The notes under the pieces were generated by a model. It saw only the letters and a list, made by a program, of their open reading frames with translations, did not search any database and was not told where the DNA came from. A program made the translations under genes and the position numbers. A stretch of 58,770 nucleotides of DNA from Chitinophagales bacterium (GTDB taxonomy: Bacteria > Bacteroidota > Bacteroidia > Chitinophagales > Saprospiraceae), in assembly GCA_013297745.1 (NCBI GenBank), contig JAAFIM010000005.1:1-58770 (forward strand). Reading direction: 5' to 3'. Positions 25,912 through 34,857 of this stretch are shown piece after piece (the first letter of the stretch is position 1; each line of letters starts with the position of its first letter).

Positions 25912-27708
25912 ATGAATTTGGAGGTTTGGGATTGGTTAGTCATTATTTTGTTTCTTTCTGTTATAGTGATTTTAGGGCTTTCTTATAGCAAAGAATCCAA
26001 AACGGATTTAAAATCTTACTTCTTGGGCGGGCGCAATATGGCTTGGTATATGGCTGGGCTTTCTATGGTCGCAACCACTTTTGCAGCTGATACGCCCCTT
26101 GCCGTCGCTGAAATTGTGGCTAAAAATGGCATAGCGGGTAATTGGGTTTGGTGGTCGTTTTTGGCTGGGGGGATGCTAACCACTTTCTTTTTTGCTGGAC
26201 TTTGGCAACGTTCAGGGGTGATAACCGAAGCAGAATTTACCGAACTGCGCTACAGTGGCGCACCTGCCAAATGGTTGCGGGTGTTCAAGTCGGTTTATTT
26301 GGGCTTTTTTATGAACATCATCGTTATTGGTTGGGTGAATGTGGCGTTGATAAAACTTTTGGGGGTGTTTTTTGGGTTGGAATATGCCGATGCGTTTATG
26401 TACACAGCGCTTATTCTTATTATTACCGCCATTTATTCCACTTTTGCTGGGTTCAAAGGGGTGGTGGTTACCGACGCGGTGCAATTTTGTATAGCTATGG
26501 CGGGTTGTATCGTTCTGGCGGTGTTGGTGGTTAATTCTGCTGAAGTTCAGGGTATAGATGCGCTAAAAAACTATTTTCGTACCACAGAAAGGGCTTCATA
26601 TCTCAACTTTTTCCCCACTTTCAACTCTCAGAATGAGTTTGCGACGACCTTAAGCCTATCTTTAACCGGTTTTTTTGCTTTTGTGGGGGTGCAATGGTGG
26701 GCGAGTTGGTATCCTGGAGCAGAACCTGGTGGCGGCGGGTATGTAGTGCAGCGTATTTTAAGCACGCGCAACGCCAAAGAAGCGGTTTGGGCGACTTTAT
26801 TATTCCAATTTCTACACTATTGTGTGCGCCCTTGGGCTTGGATAATCGTGGGTTTGGCTGGAATTATGCTTTATACCGACTTGGGGGTTTCACAAAGCGA
26901 CTATTATGTGCGAATTATGAAAGATTTTTTGCCCGTGGGCTTGCGCGGGTTGATGTTGGTGGCATTTTTTGCGGCGTATATGAGCACAATTTCCACCCAA
27001 CTCAACTGGGGTGCGAGCTGTTTGGTCAATGATGTACAAAAAAGATTAGCAAACACTCCCAAAGCTGATAGTTACTACGTTTGGAGCGCAAAAATATGCA
27101 CGGTTTTGTTAGCAATTATTAGCCTTTTCGCTACTTTGGGGATGGATTCGGTGGCTTCTGCTTGGGGATTTTTGATGCAATGTGGTGCTGGGGTGGGTGG
27201 CGTGCTAATTTTGCGCTGGTATTGGCTAAGAATTAACGTTTGGAGCGAAATAACCGCTATGATAATGCCTTTTGTGGGTACAATTATCAGCCTATCTTTA
27301 ACCCTTAACAACTACGAAAGTCTAATTTTTACCGCATTTTTTACCACAGCGGCTTGGGTGTTGGTTACTTTGCTCACTTCGCCCGCCGATAAGGCTACAT
27401 TAGCCCATTTTTGGGAAAAAGTACACGCGCCTCAGGCTATAAATGTTCAAACCGAAACCGCTAACGAGGCTATTGATACCCATTTTATCCCCAATAACAG
27501 CTCAACGGTATCCAAAACCAACTCACCGCGCACTTTTTACGCTTATACATTCGCTGCTTGGCTTTCAGCTACTGTGTTGGCTTATGCTTTGTTATTTTTT
27601 ACGGGTAAAATTATCCTAAAAGAGTGGGTTGATGCTGCGTTTTGCGCAATAGTGGGCTTATCTGCTTTCTTAATTTTGCAAAAATCTATGTCAAAAACTA
27701 TAGCTTAA
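25912..27708 (+). CDS. Sodium:solute symporter (SSS family)
   Basis: This inner-membrane Na+-coupled transporter of 598 residues has about 13-14 transmembrane segments. Family features include SYFLGGRNMAWYMAGLSMVATTFAADTP near the N-terminus and the conserved GVITEAEFTELRYSG loop. AFFAAYMSTISTQLNWG corresponds to the Na+-site helix region. A 60-residue polar loop sits between the last helices. The solute cannot be read from sequence; sugars, proline, pantothenate and others are transported in this family. Confidence 0.93.
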   Translation: MNLEVWDWLVIILFLSVIVILGLSYSKESKTDLKSYFLGGRNMAWYMAGLSMVATTFAADTPLAVAEIVAKNGIAGNWVWWSFLAGGMLTTFFFAGLWQRSGVITEAEFTELRYSGAPAKWLRVFKSVYLGFFMNIIVIGWVNVALIKLLGVFFGLEYADAFMYTALILIITAIYSTFAGFKGVVVTDAVQFCIAMAGCIVLAVLVVNSAEVQGIDALKNYFRTTERASYLNFFPTFNSQNEFATTLSLSLTGFFAFVGVQWWASWYPGAEPGGGGYVVQRILSTRNAKEAVWATLLFQFLHYCVRPWAWIIVGLAGIMLYTDLGVSQSDYYVRIMKDFLPVGLRGLMLVAFFAAYMSTISTQLNWGASCLVNDVQKRLANTPKADSYYVWSAKICTVLLAIISLFATLGMDSVASAWGFLMQCGAGVGGVLILRWYWLRINVWSEITAMIMPFVGTIISLSLTLNNYESLIFTAFFTTAAWVLVTLLTSPADKATLAHFWEKVHAPQAINVQTETANEAIDTHFIPNNSSTVSKTNSPRTFYAYTFAAWLSATVLAYALLFFTGKIILKEWVDAAFCAIVGLSAFLILQKSMSKTIA

Positions 27709-27753
27709 TACTTTTATAGAATACATAAGCTAAAAATCTTATCATTTTATCCC

Positions 27754-28116
27754 GTGAATACTTTAGTTTTGGGCGCAAGCCCCAATTCCGACCGCTACAG
27801 TTATAAAGCTGTGCAAAAATTAGCCGAAAAAGGGCATCGTGTAACCGCTATAGGGCTTCGCGCTGGGCTTATCGGGAATATCCCCATCCAATTGCAGGAC
27901 AAACCATTGGCGGATATACACACTATCACTTTGTATTTGTCCCCCGACAATCAAGTTCCTCTCTACGAGTATATTATAGCCACCGCGCCCCAACGGATTA
28001 TATTCAATCCCGGTACAGAAAACCCCGAATTTTACCCTTTGTTGAGGGCTAATTTGCCGCAAGTGCGTATAGAAATCGCTTGCACGCTCGTTTTGCTCGC
28101 CACTGGGGCTTACTAA
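27754..28116 (+). CDS. CoA-binding domain protein (YccU-like)
   Basis: The 120-residue protein is a single Rossmann-type CoA-binding domain. It begins VLGASPNSDRYSYKAVQKLAEKGHRVTAIG. It ends with the PGTENPEFYPLL region, where a short motif E/N-x-x-C (IEIACTLVLL) follows. Such proteins bind CoA or nucleotides, but their role is unsettled. It starts at GTG 27754, 45 bp after the symporter. Confidence 0.82.
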   Translation: MNTLVLGASPNSDRYSYKAVQKLAEKGHRVTAIGLRAGLIGNIPIQLQDKPLADIHTITLYLSPDNQVPLYEYIIATAPQRIIFNPGTENPEFYPLLRANLPQVRIEIACTLVLLATGAY

Positions 28117-28154
28117 TCTATTTTTTTATCTGTTTATAAATCTTATTTATACCA

Positions 28155-29423
28155 ATGTCTAAAATACTTATCATTGATGACGAAAATAGTATCCGCAGCA
28201 TTTTGCGCGATATATTAGAAATGGACGACCATACTGTAGATGAAGCCAAAGATGGGCTTGAGGGACTTTCCAAAATCAAACAAACTCGCTACGATGTGGT
28301 GATTTCTGATATAAAAATGCCCAAAATGGATGGTATGGAACTGTTGGAAAAATTACAAACCATATCCCCCGATGTCCCTGTGCTGATGATTTCTGGACAC
28401 GGCAATATAGACACTGCCGTAGAGGCGGTCAAAAAAGGTGCTTTTGATTATCTGGCCAAACCTCTAGATATGAATAGAATTTTAATCACCGTCCGCAACG
28501 CTGTAGACCGTTCTTCTTTGGTGGCGGAAACAAAAGTGCTGAAGAAGAAAATTCGCAAAGCTAATTCGCAAGAAATCATCGGACAAAGCCCCGCTATTCA
28601 AAAAATCAAACAGACAATCGACCGTGTTGCTCCCACAGACGCGCGCATTTTGGTAATGGGTCCCAACGGCACAGGCAAAGAATTGGTGGCGAGATGGGTG
28701 CACGAAAAATCTGACCGTTCGGACAAACAATTGGTTGAGGTGAATTGTGCGGCTATACCTTCAGAATTGATAGATAGTGAGTTGTTTGGGCACGAAAAAG
28801 GCTCTTTTACCTCGGCTATGAAACAACATATCGGCAAGTTTGAGCAAGCCAGCGGCGGAACGCTATTCTTGGACGAAATTGGCGATATGTCCCTTTCTGC
28901 TCAAGCCAAAGTACTCCGCGCTTTGCAAGAGAATAAAATCAATCGGGTGGGGGGCGAAAAGGATATTACCGTAGATGTGCGGATTATTGCGGCTACCAAC
29001 AAAGACCTCAAGAAAGAAATCGCGGAAGGACGCTTCAGAGAAGACCTTTATCATCGTTTGGCGGTGATTATATTGCAAGTGCCTGCCCTTAACGAGCGCA
29101 AAGAAGATATTCCCCTATTGGTAGAGCATTTTATAGAGATAATTTGCAACCAAAACGGTAGAGCCAAAAAAGATATTCATCCCGATGCTTTGGTTTTATT
29201 GCAGCAGATGGATTGGTCGGGCAATATCAGAGAGTTGCGCAATGTGGTAGAACGTTTGCTTATCCTTAGCGATAAAACCATCCTGCCCGAAGATATTAGC
29301 AACTTCGTCGCGCCTGCGATGAGACAAAACGGCGAGCATTTGTTTGAGATATTTGAAAAATACCAACATTTAGCTGACGTGCAACAGTATATAGAAAAAT
29401 CTTTTAGCCGTTGGAAATCCTAA
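28155..29423 (+). CDS. NtrC-like response regulator lacking its HTH domain
   Basis: Residues 1-120 form a receiver domain: phospho-acceptor Asp in DVVISDIKMPKMDG, Lys in YLAKPLD. Residues ~140-375 are an AAA+ sigma-54 activator domain with Walker A-like GPNGTGKE, loop GSFTSA (the family GAFTGA), FLDEIGDMS and the R-finger region. The protein ends soon after the AAA+ lid, at IEKSFSRWKS, whereas family members normally continue into a Fis-type helix-turn-helix. No HTH remnant is visible before the terminator. It might activate sigma-54 without DNA tethering. No histidine kinase gene is nearby. Confidence 0.9.
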   Translation: MSKILIIDDENSIRSILRDILEMDDHTVDEAKDGLEGLSKIKQTRYDVVISDIKMPKMDGMELLEKLQTISPDVPVLMISGHGNIDTAVEAVKKGAFDYLAKPLDMNRILITVRNAVDRSSLVAETKVLKKKIRKANSQEIIGQSPAIQKIKQTIDRVAPTDARILVMGPNGTGKELVARWVHEKSDRSDKQLVEVNCAAIPSELIDSELFGHEKGSFTSAMKQHIGKFEQASGGTLFLDEIGDMSLSAQAKVLRALQENKINRVGGEKDITVDVRIIAATNKDLKKEIAEGRFREDLYHRLAVIILQVPALNERKEDIPLLVEHFIEIICNQNGRAKKDIHPDALVLLQQMDWSGNIRELRNVVERLLILSDKTILPEDISNFVAPAMRQNGEHLFEIFEKYQHLADVQQYIEKSFSRWKS

Positions 29424-29438
29424 CTTACTGACTATTAC

Positions 29439-29475
29439 AAACTCTTTTGGCTGCTTACCGAAAGAGTTTTTTTTA
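29439..29475 (+). terminator. Terminator after the response regulator
   Basis: aaactcttt pairs with aaagagttt (29461-29469), followed by a T run. Confidence 0.75.
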
Positions 29476-29523
29476 TAAACAAAAATAAACGGCTAATAAC
29501 GTTAAAGTTTTATTAAAAAAAAT

Positions 29524-29554
29524 TTTGGATTAAACCCCCGTTTGTATATTTTTG
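29524..29554 (+). promoter_or_regulatory. Promoter of the outer-membrane protein gene
   Basis: TTTG (29524-29527) and TATTTTTG (29547-29554) lie 19 bp apart, and the ATG follows 40 nt later. Confidence 0.65.
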
Positions 29555-29594
29555 TCTAATTCTTTTTATTTTTACCCATCAATCCTTTTATAAT

Positions 29595-32441
29595 ATGTAC
29601 TTGAAATTTTTGTTCTTATCTATTTTTATCTTTAATTATACCCTTTTATTTTCGCAGTTCAAAATAGAAGGCACGGTTATAGACCAAAAAACTCGTTTAA
29701 GTTTAGAAAATGCTAACGTTGTAGTCCGAAATTTAGCCGATACGACCTTTTTTGCTGGTGAGGCAAGCAACGCCAACGGAAAATTTATCATAAAAGACCT
29801 AAAACAGGGCGATTATAGCATAGAAATCTCCTTTTTGGGGTACGAAAAGCTAAAAGTGGAAAAATTAACCCTTAACGCTGACGTGGTTTTGGATAGTTTT
29901 GCTTTGCCCGAAGATAGCGATTTATTAAACACTGTAGTAGTAGAAGCGGTTATTTTGCGGGTGGTACAAAATGGCGATACCACAGAATATAATGCGGGGG
30001 CGTTCAAAACCGCTCGCGGCTCTACCGCAGAAGATTTAATCAAAAAAATGCCGGGATTTACCGTAGAGAATGGGCAAGTCAAACAAAATGGCGAAACTGT
30101 GCGCTCGGTTACTATAGACGGCAAAAAGTTTTATGGCGACGACGTTACCGCCGCTTTGCGCAACACCCCAGCCGATATTGTAGATAAGGTGCAAGTGTTT
30201 GAATTTGGCAACGATATGCTGTTCTTATTTGGGGGCGAAATGGGTTTTGGTGATAGGGGGATTAACTTAGTGACCAAAAAAGGTATGAGTGATGCCTACA
30301 TTGGCAATTTAGAGTTAGGTTACGGCACAGATGACCGCTTTTTAGCAAAAGGAAACTTTAATCGGTATAAAAAAACCAGCCGCTTGGCCGCTATGTGGAA
30401 TGTTAATAATATAAATGTAGTAGACGTGATGTTTTCTCCCTATAGTATGCGCGGCGGCGGTGGCGGCGTGGGCAGACGGGGGCGCAATAATAACGCTGGG
30501 GTTATGCCTTCCAGCAGCAACACGGGTATCACCGATTTATATACAGGCGGCTTGGCTTATACCAACGAGTTTGGCAAAAAACTAAGCTTTACGGGTACTT
30601 ACTTCTTCACTTATAGCGAAGTTAATAATTTATCCACTATAGAGCGCACCTATTTTAATACCGATGCGGTTGATGCGCAACTTTTGTACAGCGAAAACAA
30701 TACGTCCAAATCTTACAATCGCAGCCATCGGGGTAGTTTGAATTTAATTTACGCTATAGATAGCAACCAAAGAATTACTTTTGCACCCACTATTAATTAT
30801 ACCAACAGCGACAACCGCAATAATTTTTCTGGGCTTAATTTTTTCAGCAATAACGACAGCCTAAACGCTACCAACACCCAATCCGATAATTTTAACAACA
30901 ACCTAAACGCTTCAGTGCAGTTGGGTTACAGCCTAAAATTTGACAAAATAGGGCGCAAATTGGAGATAAACAGCAACGCGCGGTACGATAATCAACTACA
31001 AACGGACGGGCAATTATCCAACAACTTCTTTTTTGATAGAGATACGTCCACAATTTTTGACCAACTTGCCGACAACAACACGCAAGGGCGTAGCGTCAAT
31101 AATGTTATCAACTTCTTTGAACCCGTAGCTTTGGGGCACGTCTTGCAGTTTAGCTACAACAATACGTTCAACTTCAACTCCAACGATAAAATAACCAATA
31201 ATTTTAACGAAACGGCGCAAGAATTTAACCTTTTAGACACTTTATTATCCAATAACTTTAGCACAACTTATCAACTGCATCGCGCGGGGATAAATTACAG
31301 CTACAAAGCCAAAGAGGATAAAATAACCATAGAAGCGGGGTTGTCGGCTCAATATGCTAACCTCAATAAACAAGAATTTTTTCCCACCGCGTTCAATTTT
31401 GACAAGCCTTTTTATAATTTTTTGCCCACAGCAGGGATTAGATACAAGTTTGACAAAACCACCAGTGTGCGCATCTCTTACCGCAGCAGCACCAACGCGC
31501 CTCAAGCTAATCAACTTCAGGACGTTATAGACAATAGCAACCCTTTATTGCTAACCAGCGGCAACAGCCAACTAAAACAAAATTTTACCCATAATATAGG
31601 CTTTCGTTTTTCCAAAACCAATCCAAAAACTTCAGCTAATATATTCATCGGCTCTTGGTCTAATATAACCCAAAATTATGTAACCAACTCCAACATTATA
31701 GCCAATTCGGATACAATCATCAACGCACAGTCTCCCGTACTGCTCCAAAAAGGCGCACAGTATATTTTCCCCGTCAATTCTGGCAATTACTATAGCGTCC
31801 GCAACTATATGAGCGCGAGTTTTCCCGTTAATAAAATAAAATCTAATTTAGGGTTTAGCTTATCGGTCAATTTTACCCAAACACCAGCTATTATCAACCA
31901 AATCGCCAACCTTTCCAACAATATAAATACAGGTGGCGGGGTTAATTTAAACTCTAATATAAACGAAAATATAGATTTTAGCATCAGTTTTAACGGAAAT
32001 TATACCGATATTAGCAATAGTAATAATATCAACAACAATAGCCAATTTTATGCTCACACCATATACGGCTCGCTTAAATACACATTTTGGAAAGGGTTGC
32101 ATATAACCGCTAATGTTACCAACACTTACAATTCGGGTTTGGGGGAAAAATTTAACCAAAATATCGTTATGTTAGGCTCTTCGTTAGGGTACAAGTTTGG
32201 CAAAGACCGCAACGCAGAGATTAAGCTATCAGTTTTTGACGCTTTGTCCCAAAATCAAAGCATAGCGCGCAACACAATGGAAACTTATTGGGAAGACAGC
32301 CGTAATTTGGTATTAACTCGCTATTTTATGGTTTATTTTACCTATAATCTCCGCAAATTCAACAATAAAGATGGCGATGCCAAAACTGCACCTAATTCAG
32401 AAACTCCCAACGACCGCCCCCGCAGACAAAGACCTAACTAA
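29595..32441 (+). CDS. Outer-membrane beta-barrel protein with carboxypeptidase-regulatory-like domain
   Basis: This outer-membrane receptor-like protein has 948 residues. The signal peptide covers about residues 1-21 (ending LLFSQ). Residues 22-105 are a CarboxypepD_reg-like beta-sandwich (IEGTVIDQKTRLSLENANV, then NGKFIIKDLKQGDYSIEISFLGY). Residues ~115-220 resemble a TonB-receptor plug. The remainder consists of barrel strands rich in Asn and aromatic residues, matching the OMP_b-brl_3 style. The last residues (TPNDRPRRQRPN) are basic, not a typical barrel-ending aromatic. Ligand unknown. No SusD-like gene is adjacent, so it is not a Sus pair. Confidence 0.87.
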   Translation: MYLKFLFLSIFIFNYTLLFSQFKIEGTVIDQKTRLSLENANVVVRNLADTTFFAGEASNANGKFIIKDLKQGDYSIEISFLGYEKLKVEKLTLNADVVLDSFALPEDSDLLNTVVVEAVILRVVQNGDTTEYNAGAFKTARGSTAEDLIKKMPGFTVENGQVKQNGETVRSVTIDGKKFYGDDVTAALRNTPADIVDKVQVFEFGNDMLFLFGGEMGFGDRGINLVTKKGMSDAYIGNLELGYGTDDRFLAKGNFNRYKKTSRLAAMWNVNNINVVDVMFSPYSMRGGGGGVGRRGRNNNAGVMPSSSNTGITDLYTGGLAYTNEFGKKLSFTGTYFFTYSEVNNLSTIERTYFNTDAVDAQLLYSENNTSKSYNRSHRGSLNLIYAIDSNQRITFAPTINYTNSDNRNNFSGLNFFSNNDSLNATNTQSDNFNNNLNASVQLGYSLKFDKIGRKLEINSNARYDNQLQTDGQLSNNFFFDRDTSTIFDQLADNNTQGRSVNNVINFFEPVALGHVLQFSYNNTFNFNSNDKITNNFNETAQEFNLLDTLLSNNFSTTYQLHRAGINYSYKAKEDKITIEAGLSAQYANLNKQEFFPTAFNFDKPFYNFLPTAGIRYKFDKTTSVRISYRSSTNAPQANQLQDVIDNSNPLLLTSGNSQLKQNFTHNIGFRFSKTNPKTSANIFIGSWSNITQNYVTNSNIIANSDTIINAQSPVLLQKGAQYIFPVNSGNYYSVRNYMSASFPVNKIKSNLGFSLSVNFTQTPAIINQIANLSNNINTGGGVNLNSNINENIDFSISFNGNYTDISNSNNINNNSQFYAHTIYGSLKYTFWKGLHITANVTNTYNSGLGEKFNQNIVMLGSSLGYKFGKDRNAEIKLSVFDALSQNQSIARNTMETYWEDSRNLVLTRYFMVYFTYNLRKFNNKDGDAKTAPNSETPNDRPRRQRPN

Positions 32442-32450
32442 AAATTAGCT

Positions 32451-32697
32451 GCCGACTACATAACCAATACGCTCAAGCTATCAGCCGCTTGCGCCGACTA
32501 CATAACCAATACGCTCAAGCTATCAGCCGCTTGCGCTGACTGTATAACCAATACGCTCAAGCTATCAGTCGCTTGCGCTGACTGTATAACCAATACGCTC
32601 AAGCTATCAGTCGCTTGCGCTGACTGTATAACCAATACGCTCAAGCTATCAGACACTTGCGCTGACTATATAACCAATACGCTCAAGCTATCAGTCG
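32451..32697. repeat. 42-bp tandem repeat, nearly six copies
   Basis: Units begin at 32451, 32493, 32535, 32577, 32619 and 32661 with an exact 42-bp period. The conserved core is ataaccaatacgctcaagc followed by tatcag. Each unit contains complementary words (cgctcaagc/gcttgcgc and gactg/cagtc), so each can fold into a hairpin. The array starts 10 bp after the outer-membrane gene's stop codon. From 32698 to 32909 the sequence is AT-rich with no recognised element. Confidence 0.92.
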
Positions 32698-32909
32698 GAA
32701 TTTTTAATAACGCTTTTTTTTATTTTTTTTATGCAAAAGGGTATTTTTAACCCATTATTATTAAATTTTGATAATAAATTATAATTTTTGTGTAAAAAGG
32801 TAAAAAAAAGCGTTATTTTTTTTCAATTTATGTAACAATTTGCGCAATTATTACGTTATACTCACCGACAACAATTTATTACCTAATTTTTAATCCCTTT
32901 ATTAAACGT

Positions 32910-33719
32910 ATGACCGAACAGCCAGAAAATTCTAAAGTAGAATTAACCCCCCGTTTAGAAACCGAAAATAATTCTAAACCAACCAACGAGGTTAAAAACA
33001 ACCCCGCAAAAAAATCCAATACGGAAGAAGACGGTAGCAAAAAGGTTAAAAAAACCAGCAGTTTGCCCAAATCTCATTTAGCGGTATCCCAATTAGGGCA
33101 AAAAGTAGCCACATCTTGGACTACCCATTTTGCCAATTTAAACGTACCCGACACAGACGCGCGTATTTTGGCTCAAGACGCTACCGATATGCTCAACTTA
33201 ATCCGCCAAAGCAACGAAAGCAGCAGCCGAAAGCTACAAAACACCAGCGAGTTGGCCGCTATCAACACGTTAATCAACACAGCCACTAATGCGCTGAAGG
33301 CAGCCATTAAATTACACAATCCAACCCTCAAAAACCTAAACGCTATTTATGCGGCTTACGGGTTGGAAACGGTTAGCAACAGCACAAAAAGATTGGCTAC
33401 AGATAACTCTGTGCGCAACGAACAAATGTTGAAATTGATAGAGGCTTTACAAACCCCTAATAATGCCATTACCAACACTTTGCAGCCCCCGTTTGCGTTG
33501 AGAGACTGGATAAATTTGCAACAACAGCACGCCAATTTGTGGGCTGAAAGCGAAAATTTGCGCCAATTGCGGAGTAATAACGCCAACGAAATCGGAAAAT
33601 TACACGACAAGATAAACACGCAACTTAAACGCATACATCAATATATGACGGGGGTATATAGTCGCGAAGAATTAGCCCGCAAAAAACGTTTAATGGGTTT
33701 CCTCAAAGAAAGTTTCTAA
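32910..33719 (+). CDS. Conserved-looking protein of unknown function
   Basis: I do not recognise this 269-residue protein. Residues 1-60 are charged and low-complexity (Lys, Glu, Asn, Ser), probably disordered. Residues 65-265 are predicted by eye to be largely helical, with heptad-like stretches (AINTLINTATNALKAAIKL, INLQQQHANLWAESENLRQL). It ends in a basic tail, REELARKKRLMGFLKESF. No signal peptide or membrane segment. It lies 22 bp before recO and may share its transcript. Confidence 0.7.
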   Translation: MTEQPENSKVELTPRLETENNSKPTNEVKNNPAKKSNTEEDGSKKVKKTSSLPKSHLAVSQLGQKVATSWTTHFANLNVPDTDARILAQDATDMLNLIRQSNESSSRKLQNTSELAAINTLINTATNALKAAIKLHNPTLKNLNAIYAAYGLETVSNSTKRLATDNSVRNEQMLKLIEALQTPNNAITNTLQPPFALRDWINLQQQHANLWAESENLRQLRSNNANEIGKLHDKINTQLKRIHQYMTGVYSREELARKKRLMGFLKESF

Positions 33720-33741
33720 CCTTTTTTTTGTTTTTATATCT

Positions 33742-34464
33742 ATGTTAGCCAACACTCAAGCCCTTGTTTTACGCGCGGTCAAGTACTCCGAAAGCAGCCT
33801 TATCTGTGATTTTTTCACCAAAGAGTGGGGAATGCGCACTTATATCATCAACGGGGTGAGGCAAGCTGCGCCTGTCATCGCGCCTTTGTTGTTGAAACCG
33901 TCTTCTTTGTTGGATATAGTTGCGTATCACCAACCTAACAAAGAAATGAATCGGCTCAAAGAGGTTAAAGCCGCCAAAGTTTATCAACAAATCCCCTTTT
34001 CGGTAGCACACGGCGCAGTCGCTTTGTTTGCTTGTGAGTTGTTGCAAAAAATGCTAAAAGAAAGCCCCGCGTCGCCATCGTTGTATAATTTTTTGTATAA
34101 TTTTTTTACCGAATTAGACCAATCCAAGCAAGGTTTAGCCAATTTGCCGCTAATTTTTATGTCGCAATTATCTGTTTTTATGGGTTTTAGCCCTGATGTG
34201 CAAACATATCAACCAGATAGCTACTTTGATTATAAAAATGGGATATTTGTATCAAATAAACCCGACCATCTTCAATTTTTTGAAGCGGATAAAAGTCAAA
34301 TTTTGGTGGATTTATTATGTACAGAAGTTAGCCAAGCGCACAGCTTAAACATTATCAAACCGTTAAGGGTAGAAATGTTGGCTCATTTATTAGATTTTTA
34401 CAGTTTTCATATTGCAGGCTTCAGCGATTTGCAATCGTATAAAGTTTTACAAGAAGTATTTTAG
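33742..34464 (+). CDS. recO: DNA repair protein RecO
   Basis: RecO loads RecA onto SSB-coated single-stranded DNA together with RecR. The 240-residue protein starts with the OB-fold (ALVLRAVKYSESSLICDFFTKEWGMRTYIINGVR). A helical domain follows (ALFACELLQKMLKESPASPSLYNFLY). The Cys-zinc motif present in some RecO proteins is absent. Assignment rests on the OB-fold pattern and length. Confidence 0.9.
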   Translation: MLANTQALVLRAVKYSESSLICDFFTKEWGMRTYIINGVRQAAPVIAPLLLKPSSLLDIVAYHQPNKEMNRLKEVKAAKVYQQIPFSVAHGAVALFACELLQKMLKESPASPSLYNFLYNFFTELDQSKQGLANLPLIFMSQLSVFMGFSPDVQTYQPDSYFDYKNGIFVSNKPDHLQFFEADKSQILVDLLCTEVSQAHSLNIIKPLRVEMLAHLLDFYSFHIAGFSDLQSYKVLQEVF

Positions 34465-34470
34465 TTATAA

Positions 34471-34517
34471 AATTGGGTTATAATCAACGTTTAAGATTAT
34501 AGCCCAATTATCTTTTT
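34471..34517 (+). terminator. Terminator after recO
   Basis: aattgggttataatc pairs with gattatagcccaatt (34495-34509), followed by a T-rich stretch. Confidence 0.75.
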
Positions 34518-34616
34518 ATCAAAAAATAATCAAAGTTTTATCATTATAACTATATTTATATTTCTAAAATTATTTTCGGTTGTATTTTTTTGTATAAAAA
34601 CTAATTTTTATTCTGT

Positions 34617-34811
34617 GCGGGGTTAAAACCACCGCCCAATTAAGGTTAAAATTTTCGCGCTACAGGGACTAAAGTCCCGCGCGTATTGTATAAAAATAGA
34701 AATCTTTGCTGTCATTATTTTTTTTAACATAAATCAACGCGGGGCTTTAGCCCTTTTAGCGTTTAAAAAACTCCTTATTTTTAATTCTGTGGGGGTTTTA
34801 ACCCTTACACA
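34617..34811. repeat. Cluster of GGG/CCC palindromes
   Basis: At least three palindromes lie here: 34664-34679 (gggactaaagtccc between gcgc arms), 34737-34762 (gcggggctttagccctttt region) and 34789-34811 (gtgggggttttaacccttacac). A looser one is at 34617-34635. They are of the same type as at 2135-2244. They occupy the middle of the 393-bp gap before the GT61 gene, and no ORF is visible. Confidence 0.7.
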
Positions 34812-34857
34812 CAAAAAACAAAACAAATTATATTTTATCAAACGCTAAGTAAATAAG

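Noticed and set aside
29595-32441. SusC-type nutrient receptor
   Set aside because: No SusD-like gene follows, and the barrel resembles the OMP_b-brl type rather than a clear SusC.
32451-32697. 42-bp array considered as a CRISPR or integron attC set
   Set aside because: No unique spacers, no cas or integrase genes, and units are near identical head to tail.
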